64,000 nt of DNA from Ruminococcaceae bacterium YRB3002 (lineage in GTDB: Bacteria; Bacillota; Clostridia; Saccharofermentanales; Saccharofermentanaceae): the NCBI GenBank assembly GCA_900099715.1, contig FMTG01000006.1, positions 24,784-88,783 of the forward strand. Reading direction: 5' to 3'. Shown here one piece after another: positions 22,551 to 32,082 of this stretch (its first letter is position 1; every line of letters begins with the position of its first letter). The notes beneath the pieces are model-generated. The model had not been told where the DNA came from. It was given only the letters and a program-made list of their open reading frames with translations, and made no database searches. The position numbers and the translations under genes are program-made.

Positions 22551-23441
22551 ACCTTGCGCTTTGGACGCCTGCACCTTGCGGGCTGGTTCTTTCTTCTTCT
22601 TGATGTGCGCGCCGACTATCTCCGACACGTCACTTATCGTCACGAAAGCGCTTCCGTCAGCATCATGAATGATCTTCTTAATGGTCGATACCTCGATCCT
22701 GGTAATAACGCAGTACAGCACTGTCTTTTTCGTGCTGCTTATACGGCCGTAACCCTCCATGGCGGTGCATGTCCTGCCCAGCTGTGCGTGGATCCTGTCA
22801 GCGATCTCCTCGGCGTGGTCGGTGATGATCATGACAGCCTTCGCCTGCTCCATACCGTGTTCGATTATGTCTATTACTTTCGAGGTGATAAAGTATGTCA
22901 GGAGGCTGTATAATGCCCTGTCCAGTCCGAAAAGCACGCCCGCCACACCATATATGACAACATTAAACCCAAGCACGATCTGACCCGTGGACAGGTCCAT
23001 CCTGCGGCTCATCAGAAGCGCCACAGTCTCCGTCCCGTCCAGGCATCCGCCGCTCTTCAGGATCAGTCCGACGCCAATTCCCAGCAGCACGCCACCGAAC
23101 ACGACAACCAGTATCTCCTTGTCCGTCACGGGCTCCATATCCTCGAAGATCCCCAGCATGATGGAGAACACCACCATGGCGAATACAGACTTTATCAGGA
23201 ACAGTCCTCCGAGTCTCCTGTACCCCATATACAAAAACGGGATATTAATGATTATCGTCAGAACACCAAGCTGTATGGGCACGTACTTGCTGACGATCAT
23301 GGAAACACCCACAACGCCTCCATCGAGGATCGTGAACGGCACAAGGAATTCCTCCAATGCAAACGCAGCGATAGTGGCTCCGATTGCCAGAAGGATAAAC
23401 GGAATTATGTAGTGTTTAAACAGGCGTGTGGTACTGTCCAT
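22470..23441 (-). CDS. YitT family membrane protein (DUF161 + DUF2179)
   Basis: 323 residues. Five to six membrane segments in residues 1-190 (IIPFILLAIGATIAAFALEEF, FVIFGGV-like segments, GGCLDGTETVALLMSRRM) followed by the soluble DUF2179 domain (TDHAEEIADRIHAQLGRTCTAMEGYGRI). Function unknown; sometimes linked to transport. The last 45 residues (KKKEPARKVQASKAQG onward) are a basic, low-complexity tail, and its final 27 codons overlap the end of the convergent CPBP gene. The ATG lies one base after the adhesin stop (TGATATGG), so translation may be coupled to the pilus operon. Confidence 0.85.
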   Translation of the reverse strand: MDSTTRLFKHYIIPFILLAIGATIAAFALEEFLVPFTILDGGVVGVSMIVSKYVPIQLGVLTIIINIPFLYMGYRRLGGLFLIKSVFAMVVFSIMLGIFEDMEPVTDKEILVVVFGGVLLGIGVGLILKSGGCLDGTETVALLMSRRMDLSTGQIVLGFNVVIYGVAGVLFGLDRALYSLLTYFITSKVIDIIEHGMEQAKAVMIITDHAEEIADRIHAQLGRTCTAMEGYGRISSTKKTVLYCVITRIEVSTIKKIIHDADGSAFVTISDVSEIVGAHIKKKKEPARKVQASKAQGSAKRVPDQDHVDRAKSTVSDNHPKRP

Positions 23442-23442
23442 A

Positions 23443-26400
23443 TCAGCACTCTTCGCGTCTTCTCTTCAGGACAAAACACTTATTGACAACAAACCCTGCC
23501 GCCATCGCAGCCATCACAATGAGCAACAGTCCAAATGACATACCTACTCCAGTCGGGATAACGCCGTTCAAAGTATTCTCGAAGTGCACTACCATATCCC
23601 CCCTCAGCACTCCGGAAGCGGAATTGGATGTAACCTGTTCTGTTCCGTCAAGATAGCACTTTGCGGTATAACTCTCGTTGTCCTCAGTTACAGTAAACCT
23701 GGTTCCGCTGGGGATCCTGTCGAGAAGGATCTCACCACCGTCAGCGATAGTGAGATGGACGATACCTGAAGAATTAGGAGTGATCGTCACGATCGTTGTT
23801 CCGACTGTCTTTGTAAGCTCACCAACGTAAGGATTACCGGAAGAATCCTTCAGGAGCACATCAACGCTGAATTCCTTGGTCCTGCTGCCGAAGTTACCAA
23901 GAACTGTCTTGGTGATCTTAAGGCTGTTGCTGTTAGCCTGGTTCTTGATCTGCAGAGTATATGAGACCGTACCGTCAATGTCTGTAGACGTGAGCTCATA
24001 ATCCTCGCTGGTATTGCCTGTCAGTGTGATGACACCGGTCTTGGATACGTTGAACGTTACACCATTAGGGAGTCCCACAAATCCAGCCGGTGCAGCTGTC
24101 TCCTTCAGCTTATACTCACCGGGTGCCAGCTGGTTATTGATACCGGGGAGTATTCCATCTGCACCTGATACTACATCCGCAAATCCGGGCACCGGTACAG
24201 GGTCGAACTCGTTGAATCCGCCTACGCTTACTTTCTTGTGGAGACTGAAATGAGCGTTGGGAAGAGATGTATCAAAGGCATCAGTCTTCAACACAGAGAA
24301 TTCCATGTTCTTATTTCTGATATCGAGCACCTGTGTTACAGAATCGTACCTGTAATACGACTGATCTGCACCGCCTATCACAAGACCACCCAAGGAATCA
24401 AAACTCAATACAATAGGTGCTGTCAGGCCCTGGTAACCCTTAGGAACAGAAGTCTCTCTTACATAATAAACAACATTGGGCGAAGGAAATACCTTGGAAA
24501 CAAAACCGGAAACATCATCAGAAGTATAATTCCCGATGATCATTCCACTTCCCGTCTGAATCGTAAAGCCCGCGCCCGGAAGCGCTGTCCAACTCCAGTC
24601 GTTCTTGTTTATGATGACGCCGGGACGGTCATTCGTAGCAGTATCGATACGTGTACTCTGGTTGGTCGTCCACGAACCGCGCTCGTAATTAACGGTATAC
24701 TTGAAGAAATCCGCATCAGTCTCGCCCTTGAGCCTTCCATACAACTCAATATCACCACCATCATCTATCGGAGTAACTGTTCCATAGTTTGTAACTACTC
24801 CGTCGTCATCGACTGTAGGATTATTATTCGAGATCTTGACCTCTCGGATCCAGTAATAACTGAGATCCTTGCCTTCATCAAGATGCTCGAAATACCAGTA
24901 CAGACTATTATTACCGGAAGCAAGACGTCTTACTGTATTGACCGGTGTGCCTGCTATGGATGTAACAAGAGTAAGATTATCCTCATCATCACCCTTGAAT
25001 ACTGCAAAGTAAGTATCACCGCGACTATCCATGAAATCATCATCAGTCCATATCTTATTGACACGGAGACCATAGCCCTTATAGTTGACAACGTTGACAT
25101 GAGGTGTCTTGCCTGCTTCAAGAGATCCTTCAGCAGGTGTGAACGTATCTGTATGTGAAGATCCATCATTTACATCAGGATACTTCTCATAGTTGTGAAG
25201 TGCGTATCCGTCAGGTATCTCCTCGAGTCTCTCTTCGATCTTGTACTTGTTTCCTACCAGCAATCCTTTGACTTCAACAGTATAGAATGACGGGATCTTG
25301 GAGATAGCACCATACATTGAAGTAGTAAACCTGATCTGCTTCAGCTCAGCTTCTGAGATATTATTGTTGTCGTAATCATACTGTGTCTTGCCGATTGATA
25401 CGAAGGACTGGCTGTCAACATCCCATCTGCAGTATTCCATATCCTCATTAAGGACATAATATAAATACATGTTACATTCTTTGAGTGTGGTGTCGCTCTC
25501 GGAGCCGATATAGAGCCTGAAGTTGAACAATGTAGGATCTTCGTCATAATGAATCTCCTGTTCACCCTTCTCATCATAGAGTACTTTCTTGAAAGTAAGT
25601 GAGCGGATAGCACCAGGATCGACCTTATTGACGTATTTGACCGTCGTCCTGTCTTCGATCTTCATAATATCGATCATATAATCAGACGTCTTGTTATCTG
25701 TACCGTGAGTCTGTGTCGAATCAACACGATCGCCGTTAACATACACCTCATTATATATAAGATTGTTCACGCCACATTCCTTGATCTGATAATACATGAC
25801 ATTATCAGGCAGATGGATCTCAATTACCTCTCCGGGCTTGATGAAGTATACTCCTCTATATTCATATCCGTTGATAGTAATGGAGTCTTTATAATCAACA
25901 TCCAATGTTGTTCCCTGATAAAAAACATCATATGTTTCGTCATCCAACGGAATCGGGCTGTCAGGATCATAAGGATGCTCGGGATCGCCTGTCGGCAAGA
26001 AATAATAAATCTGGAATGGGAATCTGGCCGCGAGGAGATCCCTTGCATTGCTTCCATCCTGCATTCCGAGATCCTTGCTGAGCACTACAGTACCGGGTTT
26101 TACAGAAGACTGATTGAATCTCATATGGAGGTTGGATGCCCCTCCACCACGTTCCATATAGAAGATCTTCATAGTATGGAATGTATAGTCCTTGAAAGTC
26201 CAATTGCCAGTATCTTCATCTTCCTCAAATATCTCGGCGATCTTGGCCGCGATCTCGTCATCAGACATTCCTCTCTTCTTGTAGTTAGACTCGAAAAGCT
26301 TCTTAAGTGTCGTACGTTCGCCGTTGACATTGACCTCTCCTGTACAGTAATTGATGGAACCGGGAACTGCACTATGTATACCGCCGAGATCTATAACAAG

Positions 26401-29388
26401 CTCTCCGTCAACATAGAGCCAGAAGTCATCATCCCCTGTGAACTCGTAAATAATATCATGACCCCATGCATCCCTGCCGCTCGGAGTCTGAACGAATGAT
26501 GTCTCGAGTTCCATACCGAATTGTAAGTCAACCTCATCGATAAGATGCAGTCTCTCCCGATATCTCGGATTATCTCTTTTCAAAGCAGTACCTGTTGCAT
26601 CGTAGAGGTTATAGCCGTTTGTACTGCCATAATGACCGGCCTCGATATCATCATATGGGAGAAACTGACCGTGTTTAAGGGTATTTTTGTTTCCACCGCT
26701 GTCGTATGATCCTAATTCCTGATATACAGTGAATGTCTTGCCTTCGGAATCTGCCTTCAATGTAGCGAAATTCTGTGTGCTGTCATATTCAAAATAACCC
26801 GAACCCCTGTAGATCGACTCGATAAACAGGTGATTAACCGTAGTAGGCTCGGTATCGTTATTGTAATAGAGTTCCTTAAGGCTCTTATTATTATTGCGGG
26901 TAACGGTAGGGTAACCATCATCACCCAGGTTTGTCGACAGCAACCCCTGAACGAGTGTAGTAACAGCTCCACCCTCATTATTTCCAAGAAAATTACTCAT
27001 CTCGCTACGATCCGTGAAGTCCTTCATCCTCATCGTGATACCGTAGGTGTTATTGTCCACAGTAGGCACTTTGTGAAGTTGTTCGTCAAGGAATACATCC
27101 TGAAGGATAGCAAAGTAGAAATCTGCAGTCTCATCACTGGAACAGACTACGAGACGGTGATTCCCGGAACTATCCTGCTCAACCTTAAGTCCTGCATATG
27201 AATAATGAGGGTTATCCCAAGCAAGGAAAGGTGTGTAATAGCCGGAATAATCCGGGTATCTTCCCGGAAGATTGATGCCGATTTTGTTACTGGACATTAT
27301 CTGATTATCTGTAAATTGGGGTGCGATATACATCTCGGAATACTCATTAAAGAGATCATAATAACCATTGGGATTCTGTCCATTTTTATACTCAATGAAG
27401 TCCCAGAGCAATGTATTGATACCATTATCTACCCACTCTATCGTATCGCCGTCTTCATATACCGGTACAAGAGAACCATCATAATCTACAGCATAGAATT
27501 CGTACTTCTTCTTATCTTTATTCCAGAAACGCGTATATATGATGACCCTTGACCTTTTATTCTCTCCATTGTCATAAACTCTTTCCTTATCATTCACGCC
27601 GACTTTATTTGCCGAATAAGTAAGGAAGTAATCCTGTGAGAAATCAGACAGATCGATGATATTAAGCCAATCATAATCCGGGTTACCGTTTACGATAAAA
27701 CCACTTTTTACATCACCGCTGTATGAGAGTGTATTATTGCCATACTTCAGAGAGATCTTGCCTGCATTGCCACCAGCACCAGGAATAACCTGGATAGACT
27801 GGGGCGTGTCAGAGAACGTAACACCAGTCTGGTCGATGTGAAGATACTTTGTGCTGCCATCAATAACAGTAGAAAATATATACTTATCTTCTTCATCCCA
27901 GTGAACGTCCCACATTGTGATATCACAATCACTCGACACGAAGATCTTATCATTAAAGTCAGTCTTCTTTGCCAGAACAGACATTGATTGCGCACCTGCT
28001 GCATCAGAGCCTTCTGTCGGTACAAGGCCCTTACCGGCAGTACCGCCGTTATAGTACATGAGGCCCAGCGTCTTGCCATTCAGATCGAAAGGATCTTCAC
28101 CGACTTCGTCACGATACCAGAATCTGATCTGGGCATTGGCATCAGTCTCAACATTCTCGTTCCATGTAGCAAAAGCAAAGCCTCTACGCTGACTGGCATT
28201 CTGAGTCTCACCATTCTGCATGTTCCAATAATACTCACCATCACCTGTTACCAGGAAGATATTCGTTCCGTTCTCAGTTATGGTAAAAGGTGTTGCCTGG
28301 CTTGCATTCGTTGTTAAGTAGAGACTGTTGCCTGACTGTCTGATATACTTCACATTATCGTCCTTACCGCAGTGAACTGTAAATTTACCGGTATTTGAAT
28401 CATAGACGAAATAGTACACTTCCGCGTCATCACCCGGCACAGATGACTTAGGAAGAGTCTTTTTGATGCCGGTTCTGTTTCCATTGCCAATTCTGGTGTA
28501 TTCTTCGCCCATGAAATAATATCCCTTAGGATTTCCGATATAAATACCTGTTCCTGTACCGGCAAGATCGATCAGATCCTGTACAGAACTGACCGTATGC
28601 AACGTAACATCAACGGAATCAGGTCCCGGTACGATCGCATATGCCGAGAATCCGTCCGCCTCGAAAGTGATCTCTGTTCCTGCACTTCCTGCCACACTGT
28701 CGCTCTCGACTATCTCGCCGTCAGCATTGTCAGGAAGATGGACGACCGTAATATCCTCATCGATTCTGTCATCCAGCTGGATCTTAACATTGACTGATGT
28801 TCCGGGAGCAGGCTCCAGTTCAACATTATCCTTTACAATGCTGATATCGAAGAATCTCACGTTCTCGATTGATGCACTGTCAAGAACTTCAAGAGTCTTA
28901 TCATAAAGATCTGTATAGGTATTCCCTGCTGTTATCTCTCTTACAACCAGTTCCGCATCCTCAGGAAGACCCGTCTCAGGACCGTAACTTACAGTCACGG
29001 TATAGGAACGTCCTGAATGATCCAGAACTGTCTGTCTGATTATCTCTTCATATGTCTGTGCCTCTGCAGCTTCGGGAACAGCGTCAGGTTCAGCCGCATC
29101 AGGAACTGCACCCTCAGAACCTTCTGTAATCTCAGGGTTCTCAGGCACTTCTGGAGCCACTGCAACTGCTTCGTCAGAAGGCTCGGCATTCTCAGCGCCG
29201 CCTGCCCCGGAAGGTTCAGAAGCAACACTATCCTCAACCTGAGTCTCAGTCACAGCTGCAGTCTCAGGCGCATTATCATCTCCTCCGAATTCTTCTGCCA
29301 GCAGCACGCCGTTCGAACCGATGAGGTTCGCCAGCACGAGGACAGTTACAAGCGATGTTCTGAGCAGCTTAGACAGTCTCTTCGCCAT
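23443..29388 (-). CDS. Giant sortase-anchored adhesin with fibro-slime and SpaA/Cna-B-like domains
   Basis: 1981 residues from MAKRLSKLLRTSL. In order: signal peptide (1-32, cleaved after LLA); Glu/Ala/Pro-rich stretch (34-100); a long region of beta-rich domains; a fibro-slime type domain near residue 990 (FTGDDDFWLYVDGELVIDLG, then GIHSAVPGSINY); Cna-B-like domains near 1250-1550; SpaA-like domains near 1596 (WTALPGAGFTIQTG) and 1706 (TSLPNAHFSLHKK) with isopeptide-type glutamates in VRETSVPKGY and LKETAAPAGF; a final FctA-like domain near 1819; sorting signal GVIPTG near 1942, membrane segment and tail KRRREEC. AAGGAGG stands six bases before ATG 29388. It is the last pilus gene of the cluster and probably the tip or cell-wall adhesin, binding host or plant polysaccharide; that role is inferred. 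Confidence 0.85.
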   Translation of the reverse strand: MAKRLSKLLRTSLVTVLVLANLIGSNGVLLAEEFGGDDNAPETAAVTETQVEDSVASEPSGAGGAENAEPSDEAVAVAPEVPENPEITEGSEGAVPDAAEPDAVPEAAEAQTYEEIIRQTVLDHSGRSYTVTVSYGPETGLPEDAELVVREITAGNTYTDLYDKTLEVLDSASIENVRFFDISIVKDNVELEPAPGTSVNVKIQLDDRIDEDITVVHLPDNADGEIVESDSVAGSAGTEITFEADGFSAYAIVPGPDSVDVTLHTVSSVQDLIDLAGTGTGIYIGNPKGYYFMGEEYTRIGNGNRTGIKKTLPKSSVPGDDAEVYYFVYDSNTGKFTVHCGKDDNVKYIRQSGNSLYLTTNASQATPFTITENGTNIFLVTGDGEYYWNMQNGETQNASQRRGFAFATWNENVETDANAQIRFWYRDEVGEDPFDLNGKTLGLMYYNGGTAGKGLVPTEGSDAAGAQSMSVLAKKTDFNDKIFVSSDCDITMWDVHWDEEDKYIFSTVIDGSTKYLHIDQTGVTFSDTPQSIQVIPGAGGNAGKISLKYGNNTLSYSGDVKSGFIVNGNPDYDWLNIIDLSDFSQDYFLTYSANKVGVNDKERVYDNGENKRSRVIIYTRFWNKDKKKYEFYAVDYDGSLVPVYEDGDTIEWVDNGINTLLWDFIEYKNGQNPNGYYDLFNEYSEMYIAPQFTDNQIMSSNKIGINLPGRYPDYSGYYTPFLAWDNPHYSYAGLKVEQDSSGNHRLVVCSSDETADFYFAILQDVFLDEQLHKVPTVDNNTYGITMRMKDFTDRSEMSNFLGNNEGGAVTTLVQGLLSTNLGDDGYPTVTRNNNKSLKELYYNNDTEPTTVNHLFIESIYRGSGYFEYDSTQNFATLKADSEGKTFTVYQELGSYDSGGNKNTLKHGQFLPYDDIEAGHYGSTNGYNLYDATGTALKRDNPRYRERLHLIDEVDLQFGMELETSFVQTPSGRDAWGHDIIYEFTGDDDFWLYVDGELVIDLGGIHSAVPGSINYCTGEVNVNGERTTLKKLFESNYKKRGMSDDEIAAKIAEIFEEDEDTGNWTFKDYTFHTMKIFYMERGGGASNLHMRFNQSSVKPGTVVLSKDLGMQDGSNARDLLAARFPFQIYYFLPTGDPEHPYDPDSPIPLDDETYDVFYQGTTLDVDYKDSITINGYEYRGVYFIKPGEVIEIHLPDNVMYYQIKECGVNNLIYNEVYVNGDRVDSTQTHGTDNKTSDYMIDIMKIEDRTTVKYVNKVDPGAIRSLTFKKVLYDEKGEQEIHYDEDPTLFNFRLYIGSESDTTLKECNMYLYYVLNEDMEYCRWDVDSQSFVSIGKTQYDYDNNNISEAELKQIRFTTSMYGAISKIPSFYTVEVKGLLVGNKYKIEERLEEIPDGYALHNYEKYPDVNDGSSHTDTFTPAEGSLEAGKTPHVNVVNYKGYGLRVNKIWTDDDFMDSRGDTYFAVFKGDDEDNLTLVTSIAGTPVNTVRRLASGNNSLYWYFEHLDEGKDLSYYWIREVKISNNNPTVDDDGVVTNYGTVTPIDDGGDIELYGRLKGETDADFFKYTVNYERGSWTTNQSTRIDTATNDRPGVIINKNDWSWTALPGAGFTIQTGSGMIIGNYTSDDVSGFVSKVFPSPNVVYYVRETSVPKGYQGLTAPIVLSFDSLGGLVIGGADQSYYRYDSVTQVLDIRNKNMEFSVLKTDAFDTSLPNAHFSLHKKVSVGGFNEFDPVPVPGFADVVSGADGILPGINNQLAPGEYKLKETAAPAGFVGLPNGVTFNVSKTGVITLTGNTSEDYELTSTDIDGTVSYTLQIKNQANSNSLKITKTVLGNFGSRTKEFSVDVLLKDSSGNPYVGELTKTVGTTIVTITPNSSGIVHLTIADGGEILLDRIPSGTRFTVTEDNESYTAKCYLDGTEQVTSNSASGVLRGDMVVHFENTLNGVIPTGVGMSFGLLLIVMAAMAAGFVVNKCFVLKRRREEC

Positions 29389-29980
29389 CTCTGTCCTCCT
29401 TTCTGCGTTTGAGCACAAGAATCAGGATGAGAACAAAGCCGATCGTAAATGCTGCAACGGCATAAGGGATAAAGGCGCTTGACGCTTCACCTGTCGCCAC
29501 GATTATCTCATTGGGCGACCTTGTTGCTTTGTTTACGAATCTTACTTCGGTAGGCTTGATCAGCCCGCCCTTGGACAGGATCACCTGGCATTCCAGGACT
29601 CCGTCATCATCCGTTGTGACAAACAACGTAACAGTATATTGTGTGTCGTCATAGATTATGTGTGAATCATCGCCGGTCTTCTCATATACCTTATACAGAT
29701 ATGTGCCCGGCTCATCGATCTCTATCGTGAATACTCCAACGCCATTGCCGATGATGGTGATCGTATCTTCATCAGGCATCGGATTCGAACTCTCGAGCGG
29801 CTCTATGACGACATCATACTTACCGCCTCCGGCGACATTCGCTTTCTCACAGGCGAACGGGATCATCATGTTGATCGGTGTGTAGTGGAATTCCGCATTG
29901 CTCGGGAAAACAAACGAAAGGAGGACAGCACATACTGCCAGCATCAATGCAGGTATCTTACGCATCATGTTATGTCGCAT
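29369..29980 (-). CDS. Minor pilin with one FctA/Spy0128-like domain
   Basis: 203 residues from MRHNMMRKIPAL. The ORF also opens at a TTG 21 bases upstream, but AGGAGG lies six bases before this ATG. Signal peptide (residues 5-29), one beta-domain containing the FctA pattern (GVFTIEIDEPGTYLYKVYEK, then YDDTQYTVTLFVTTDDDG), a sorting-like motif VATGE, a membrane segment and the tail KRRKEDRDGEE. In streptococcal pili a similar small protein (FctB) anchors the shaft to the wall; the same role is likely. It overlaps the adhesin gene by 20 bases and follows the sortase stop by 17 bases. Confidence 0.83.
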   Translation of the reverse strand: MRHNMMRKIPALMLAVCAVLLSFVFPSNAEFHYTPINMMIPFACEKANVAGGGKYDVVIEPLESSNPMPDEDTITIIGNGVGVFTIEIDEPGTYLYKVYEKTGDDSHIIYDDTQYTVTLFVTTDDDGVLECQVILSKGGLIKPTEVRFVNKATRSPNEIIVATGEASSAFIPYAVAAFTIGFVLILILVLKRRKEDRDGEETV

Positions 29981-29997
29981 GGCTGCCCTCCTTCCGG

Positions 29998-30690
29998 TCA
30001 ATTTTCCAAAATATAAGCAAATACGACGGTCCTCTCAGTAGAGGCTCCGCCAGCGCAGGTTGACAGGCAGACTATTCTGTTATCCCTGTCAAACCCCATT
30101 TCGCGAAGGAGCGTTATAAGTTCCTCCGCTTTATCCGTATCGAAAACAGTCTCGTCCTTGGCATCCGCACTCATCGCGCAGAAGATCTCAAGGTCATAAG
30201 ATCTGCCCGCTTCCCTTCCCACGATAAGTGTTCCGTGGGTATGTGAATTGAGATAATCCTGATCAAGGAACTCGTCCAGAGCTCCGAACATACTTCCGTA
30301 CTCCATATGATGACCATAGACGATCGAGTAGGCATCGCTGAAATCGCTGCTGTTGCGGCTGTCCAGGAAGATGCTGCCCGACAGTGAAAACTCGCCATAG
30401 GCATCGAGATTGAGATACTGGGAATTGTTGACTCCCTGCATGACAGGGTAATCGATATTCGTGTTGTCGATCGTGAGCCATGCCACCATATCGGAAGATA
30501 TAGGTGACTCATCGAGCGTAGCCGCGTTGACAACATCCGGCTTGAACCTCAGGTATGAATCGTCATTCGCGTGATCGAAAACATACCACGTATCATAAGC
30601 CGCATATATCACCACGAGGAACGCCAGAACGAACACGCCCAACATGACTTTCTCGTAGAAGCTGTTCATGAACTTCCAGAACTTCGTCAT
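29998..30690 (-). CDS. Class B sortase (pilus polymerase)
   Basis: 230 residues. Sortases are transpeptidases that join pilins or attach proteins to the wall. N-terminal membrane anchor at 16-33. The fold carries WLTIDNTNIDYPVMQGVNNSQYL near residue 70, the catalytic His in YSIVYGHHMEYGSMF near 120, the catalytic Cys in IVCLSTCAGGASTERTVV near 208 and the Arg 6-7 residues later. Class B features include the long N-terminal helix and the YPVMQ segment. Location between major and minor pilin, and the sorting motif IPTG in its neighbours rather than LPxTG, fit a pilus-building sortase of the SrtC2 kind in Streptococcus pyogenes FCT loci. The ribosome site is weak (AGAGAG). Confidence 0.9.
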   Translation of the reverse strand: MTKFWKFMNSFYEKVMLGVFVLAFLVVIYAAYDTWYVFDHANDDSYLRFKPDVVNAATLDESPISSDMVAWLTIDNTNIDYPVMQGVNNSQYLNLDAYGEFSLSGSIFLDSRNSSDFSDAYSIVYGHHMEYGSMFGALDEFLDQDYLNSHTHGTLIVGREAGRSYDLEIFCAMSADAKDETVFDTDKAEELITLLREMGFDRDNRIVCLSTCAGGASTERTVVFAYILEN

Positions 30691-30705
30691 AATCAGGTCT
30701 CTCTG

Positions 30706-32037
30706 TTATTCCTCAGAATCATCGTCAGCGTCTGTACCGGCGACCTCAAGAGCCTTCCTCTTTGCATTCCTTACTGCGAAGAAGACGACACCTGCAATAA
30801 CGACAACACCGATGATGATAACCGGTGTCATTGACATGAGAACGCCTGTGGGGATAACGCCTTCCTTGTTATTTGTGAATGCGACTGTTGTATCTGCGTT
30901 AAGGCCCGTATCGGATACCACACCTGTCGATTCCGCACTGTTCGTAACGTCAGTCGTATCTCCGGTAACCTCGGCCCTGACAGAATAGCCTTCCTTCTTG
31001 GCCGTATCGATATTCTCGGTAACGGTATATGCTACGCCCTTATCTATTCCCTTGATGGTGAAGCTCTGTCCGCTCTGGAGCCATAAGGTCGCAGTGATCG
31101 TATCTCCGCTCGTCGTGGTTACGGATTTGGGATTAGTTCCGGCTGCACTGTTGCCGTTAGCCGTAAAAGTCTCATCAGCATTATTCAGGTCGATAGTGTA
31201 GACATTGCCTGCAGTAACTCCCGAAAGGACTACCGTAAACTCAAAGTACTCATCCCTGGAACCCTGATTACCGGTAACCTTCTTGGATACGGTAAGATCA
31301 TAGGAAAGGTATGAATTGATGAATGCATTGTCCTTTGTATCGAGAGCATCTGCCGTACCGCTGTTGTCCGGAGCTTCAGTCTGCTCTCCGTTATACATTA
31401 CACAGCCTGTGATCTCGAGTTTCTTTTCGGTGGTTGTCGAAGCATCAAATACATAGACGTCAAGAGTCTTGACTGTATTATCATATGTGATCGAAGCCTT
31501 ACCGGGATTGACCTCAGTCAGGATATAACGGTAGACACCGGGCTCATTATATGTAAGGTCTGAAAGGTCGATACCGACTTCCTTATAAGCATATTTGGAA
31601 TCCTCATCAGTAGTAGTCGTGATGGTAACGAGCTTCGTAGTCGCATCCTCTGTCTTTGTCACGGTTCCGGACGTTGTTGAATCAGTGGGAGCAAAGGTTG
31701 CTGTTCCGACTGCGTCAGCGATGATCTCATCGACGGTCCTGGTGTCTGTAGAATCAGCCTTCCCTACTCTCGCTGCATCATTTCCGGCATAAACAGGAAG
31801 CTTTCCTGATGATGCCGTTGTCTGTGCTACTGCATCTCCTGCAGTAAGTTCAAATTCAAATGTCACTCCGGGAACGGATGCTCCGGCATCCATCTCAAGA
31901 TACTTGTAGAACGTGATATCGTCAGTTCCCGGTTCCGGCTCATAATCCGAGCCTGCTGCCGTGGCCGGTAAGGCCACACCTGCCGCGATTGCGGCTGTTA
32001 CCAGCAGGGCTGATAACGATTTCCTAAAGTTTTTCAT
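30706..32037 (-). CDS. Major pilin, FctA-like
   Basis: 443 residues. Signal peptide (1-27, ending PATAA), then two FctA-type beta domains. Domain one includes YKEVGIDLSDLTYNEPGVYRYILTE and ITYDNTVKTLDVYVFD, the pattern around the isopeptide Glu/Lys. Domain two runs from DLTVSKKVTGNQGSRDEYFEF to the sorting motif GVIPTGV near residue 394. A membrane segment and the tail RNAKRKALEVAGTDADDDSEE end the protein; the acidic tail is unusual for a sorting signal. AAGGAGG precedes the ATG. Threonine and serine content is high. Most copies of the shaft would be this protein. Confidence 0.88.
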   Translation of the reverse strand: MKNFRKSLSALLVTAAIAAGVALPATAAGSDYEPEPGTDDITFYKYLEMDAGASVPGVTFEFELTAGDAVAQTTASSGKLPVYAGNDAARVGKADSTDTRTVDEIIADAVGTATFAPTDSTTSGTVTKTEDATTKLVTITTTTDEDSKYAYKEVGIDLSDLTYNEPGVYRYILTEVNPGKASITYDNTVKTLDVYVFDASTTTEKKLEITGCVMYNGEQTEAPDNSGTADALDTKDNAFINSYLSYDLTVSKKVTGNQGSRDEYFEFTVVLSGVTAGNVYTIDLNNADETFTANGNSAAGTNPKSVTTTSGDTITATLWLQSGQSFTIKGIDKGVAYTVTENIDTAKKEGYSVRAEVTGDTTDVTNSAESTGVVSDTGLNADTTVAFTNNKEGVIPTGVLMSMTPVIIIGVVVIAGVVFFAVRNAKRKALEVAGTDADDDSEE

Positions 32038-32082
32038 GCTTTTTCCTCCTTATATTTTGAAAAATTTTGGAAAACTAAGTTG

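Noticed and set aside
24238..25158. Plus-strand ORF of 306 codons opposite the adhesin
   Set aside because: It is a shadow of a Thr/Ile/Asp-rich gene; the opposite strand has full domain evidence.
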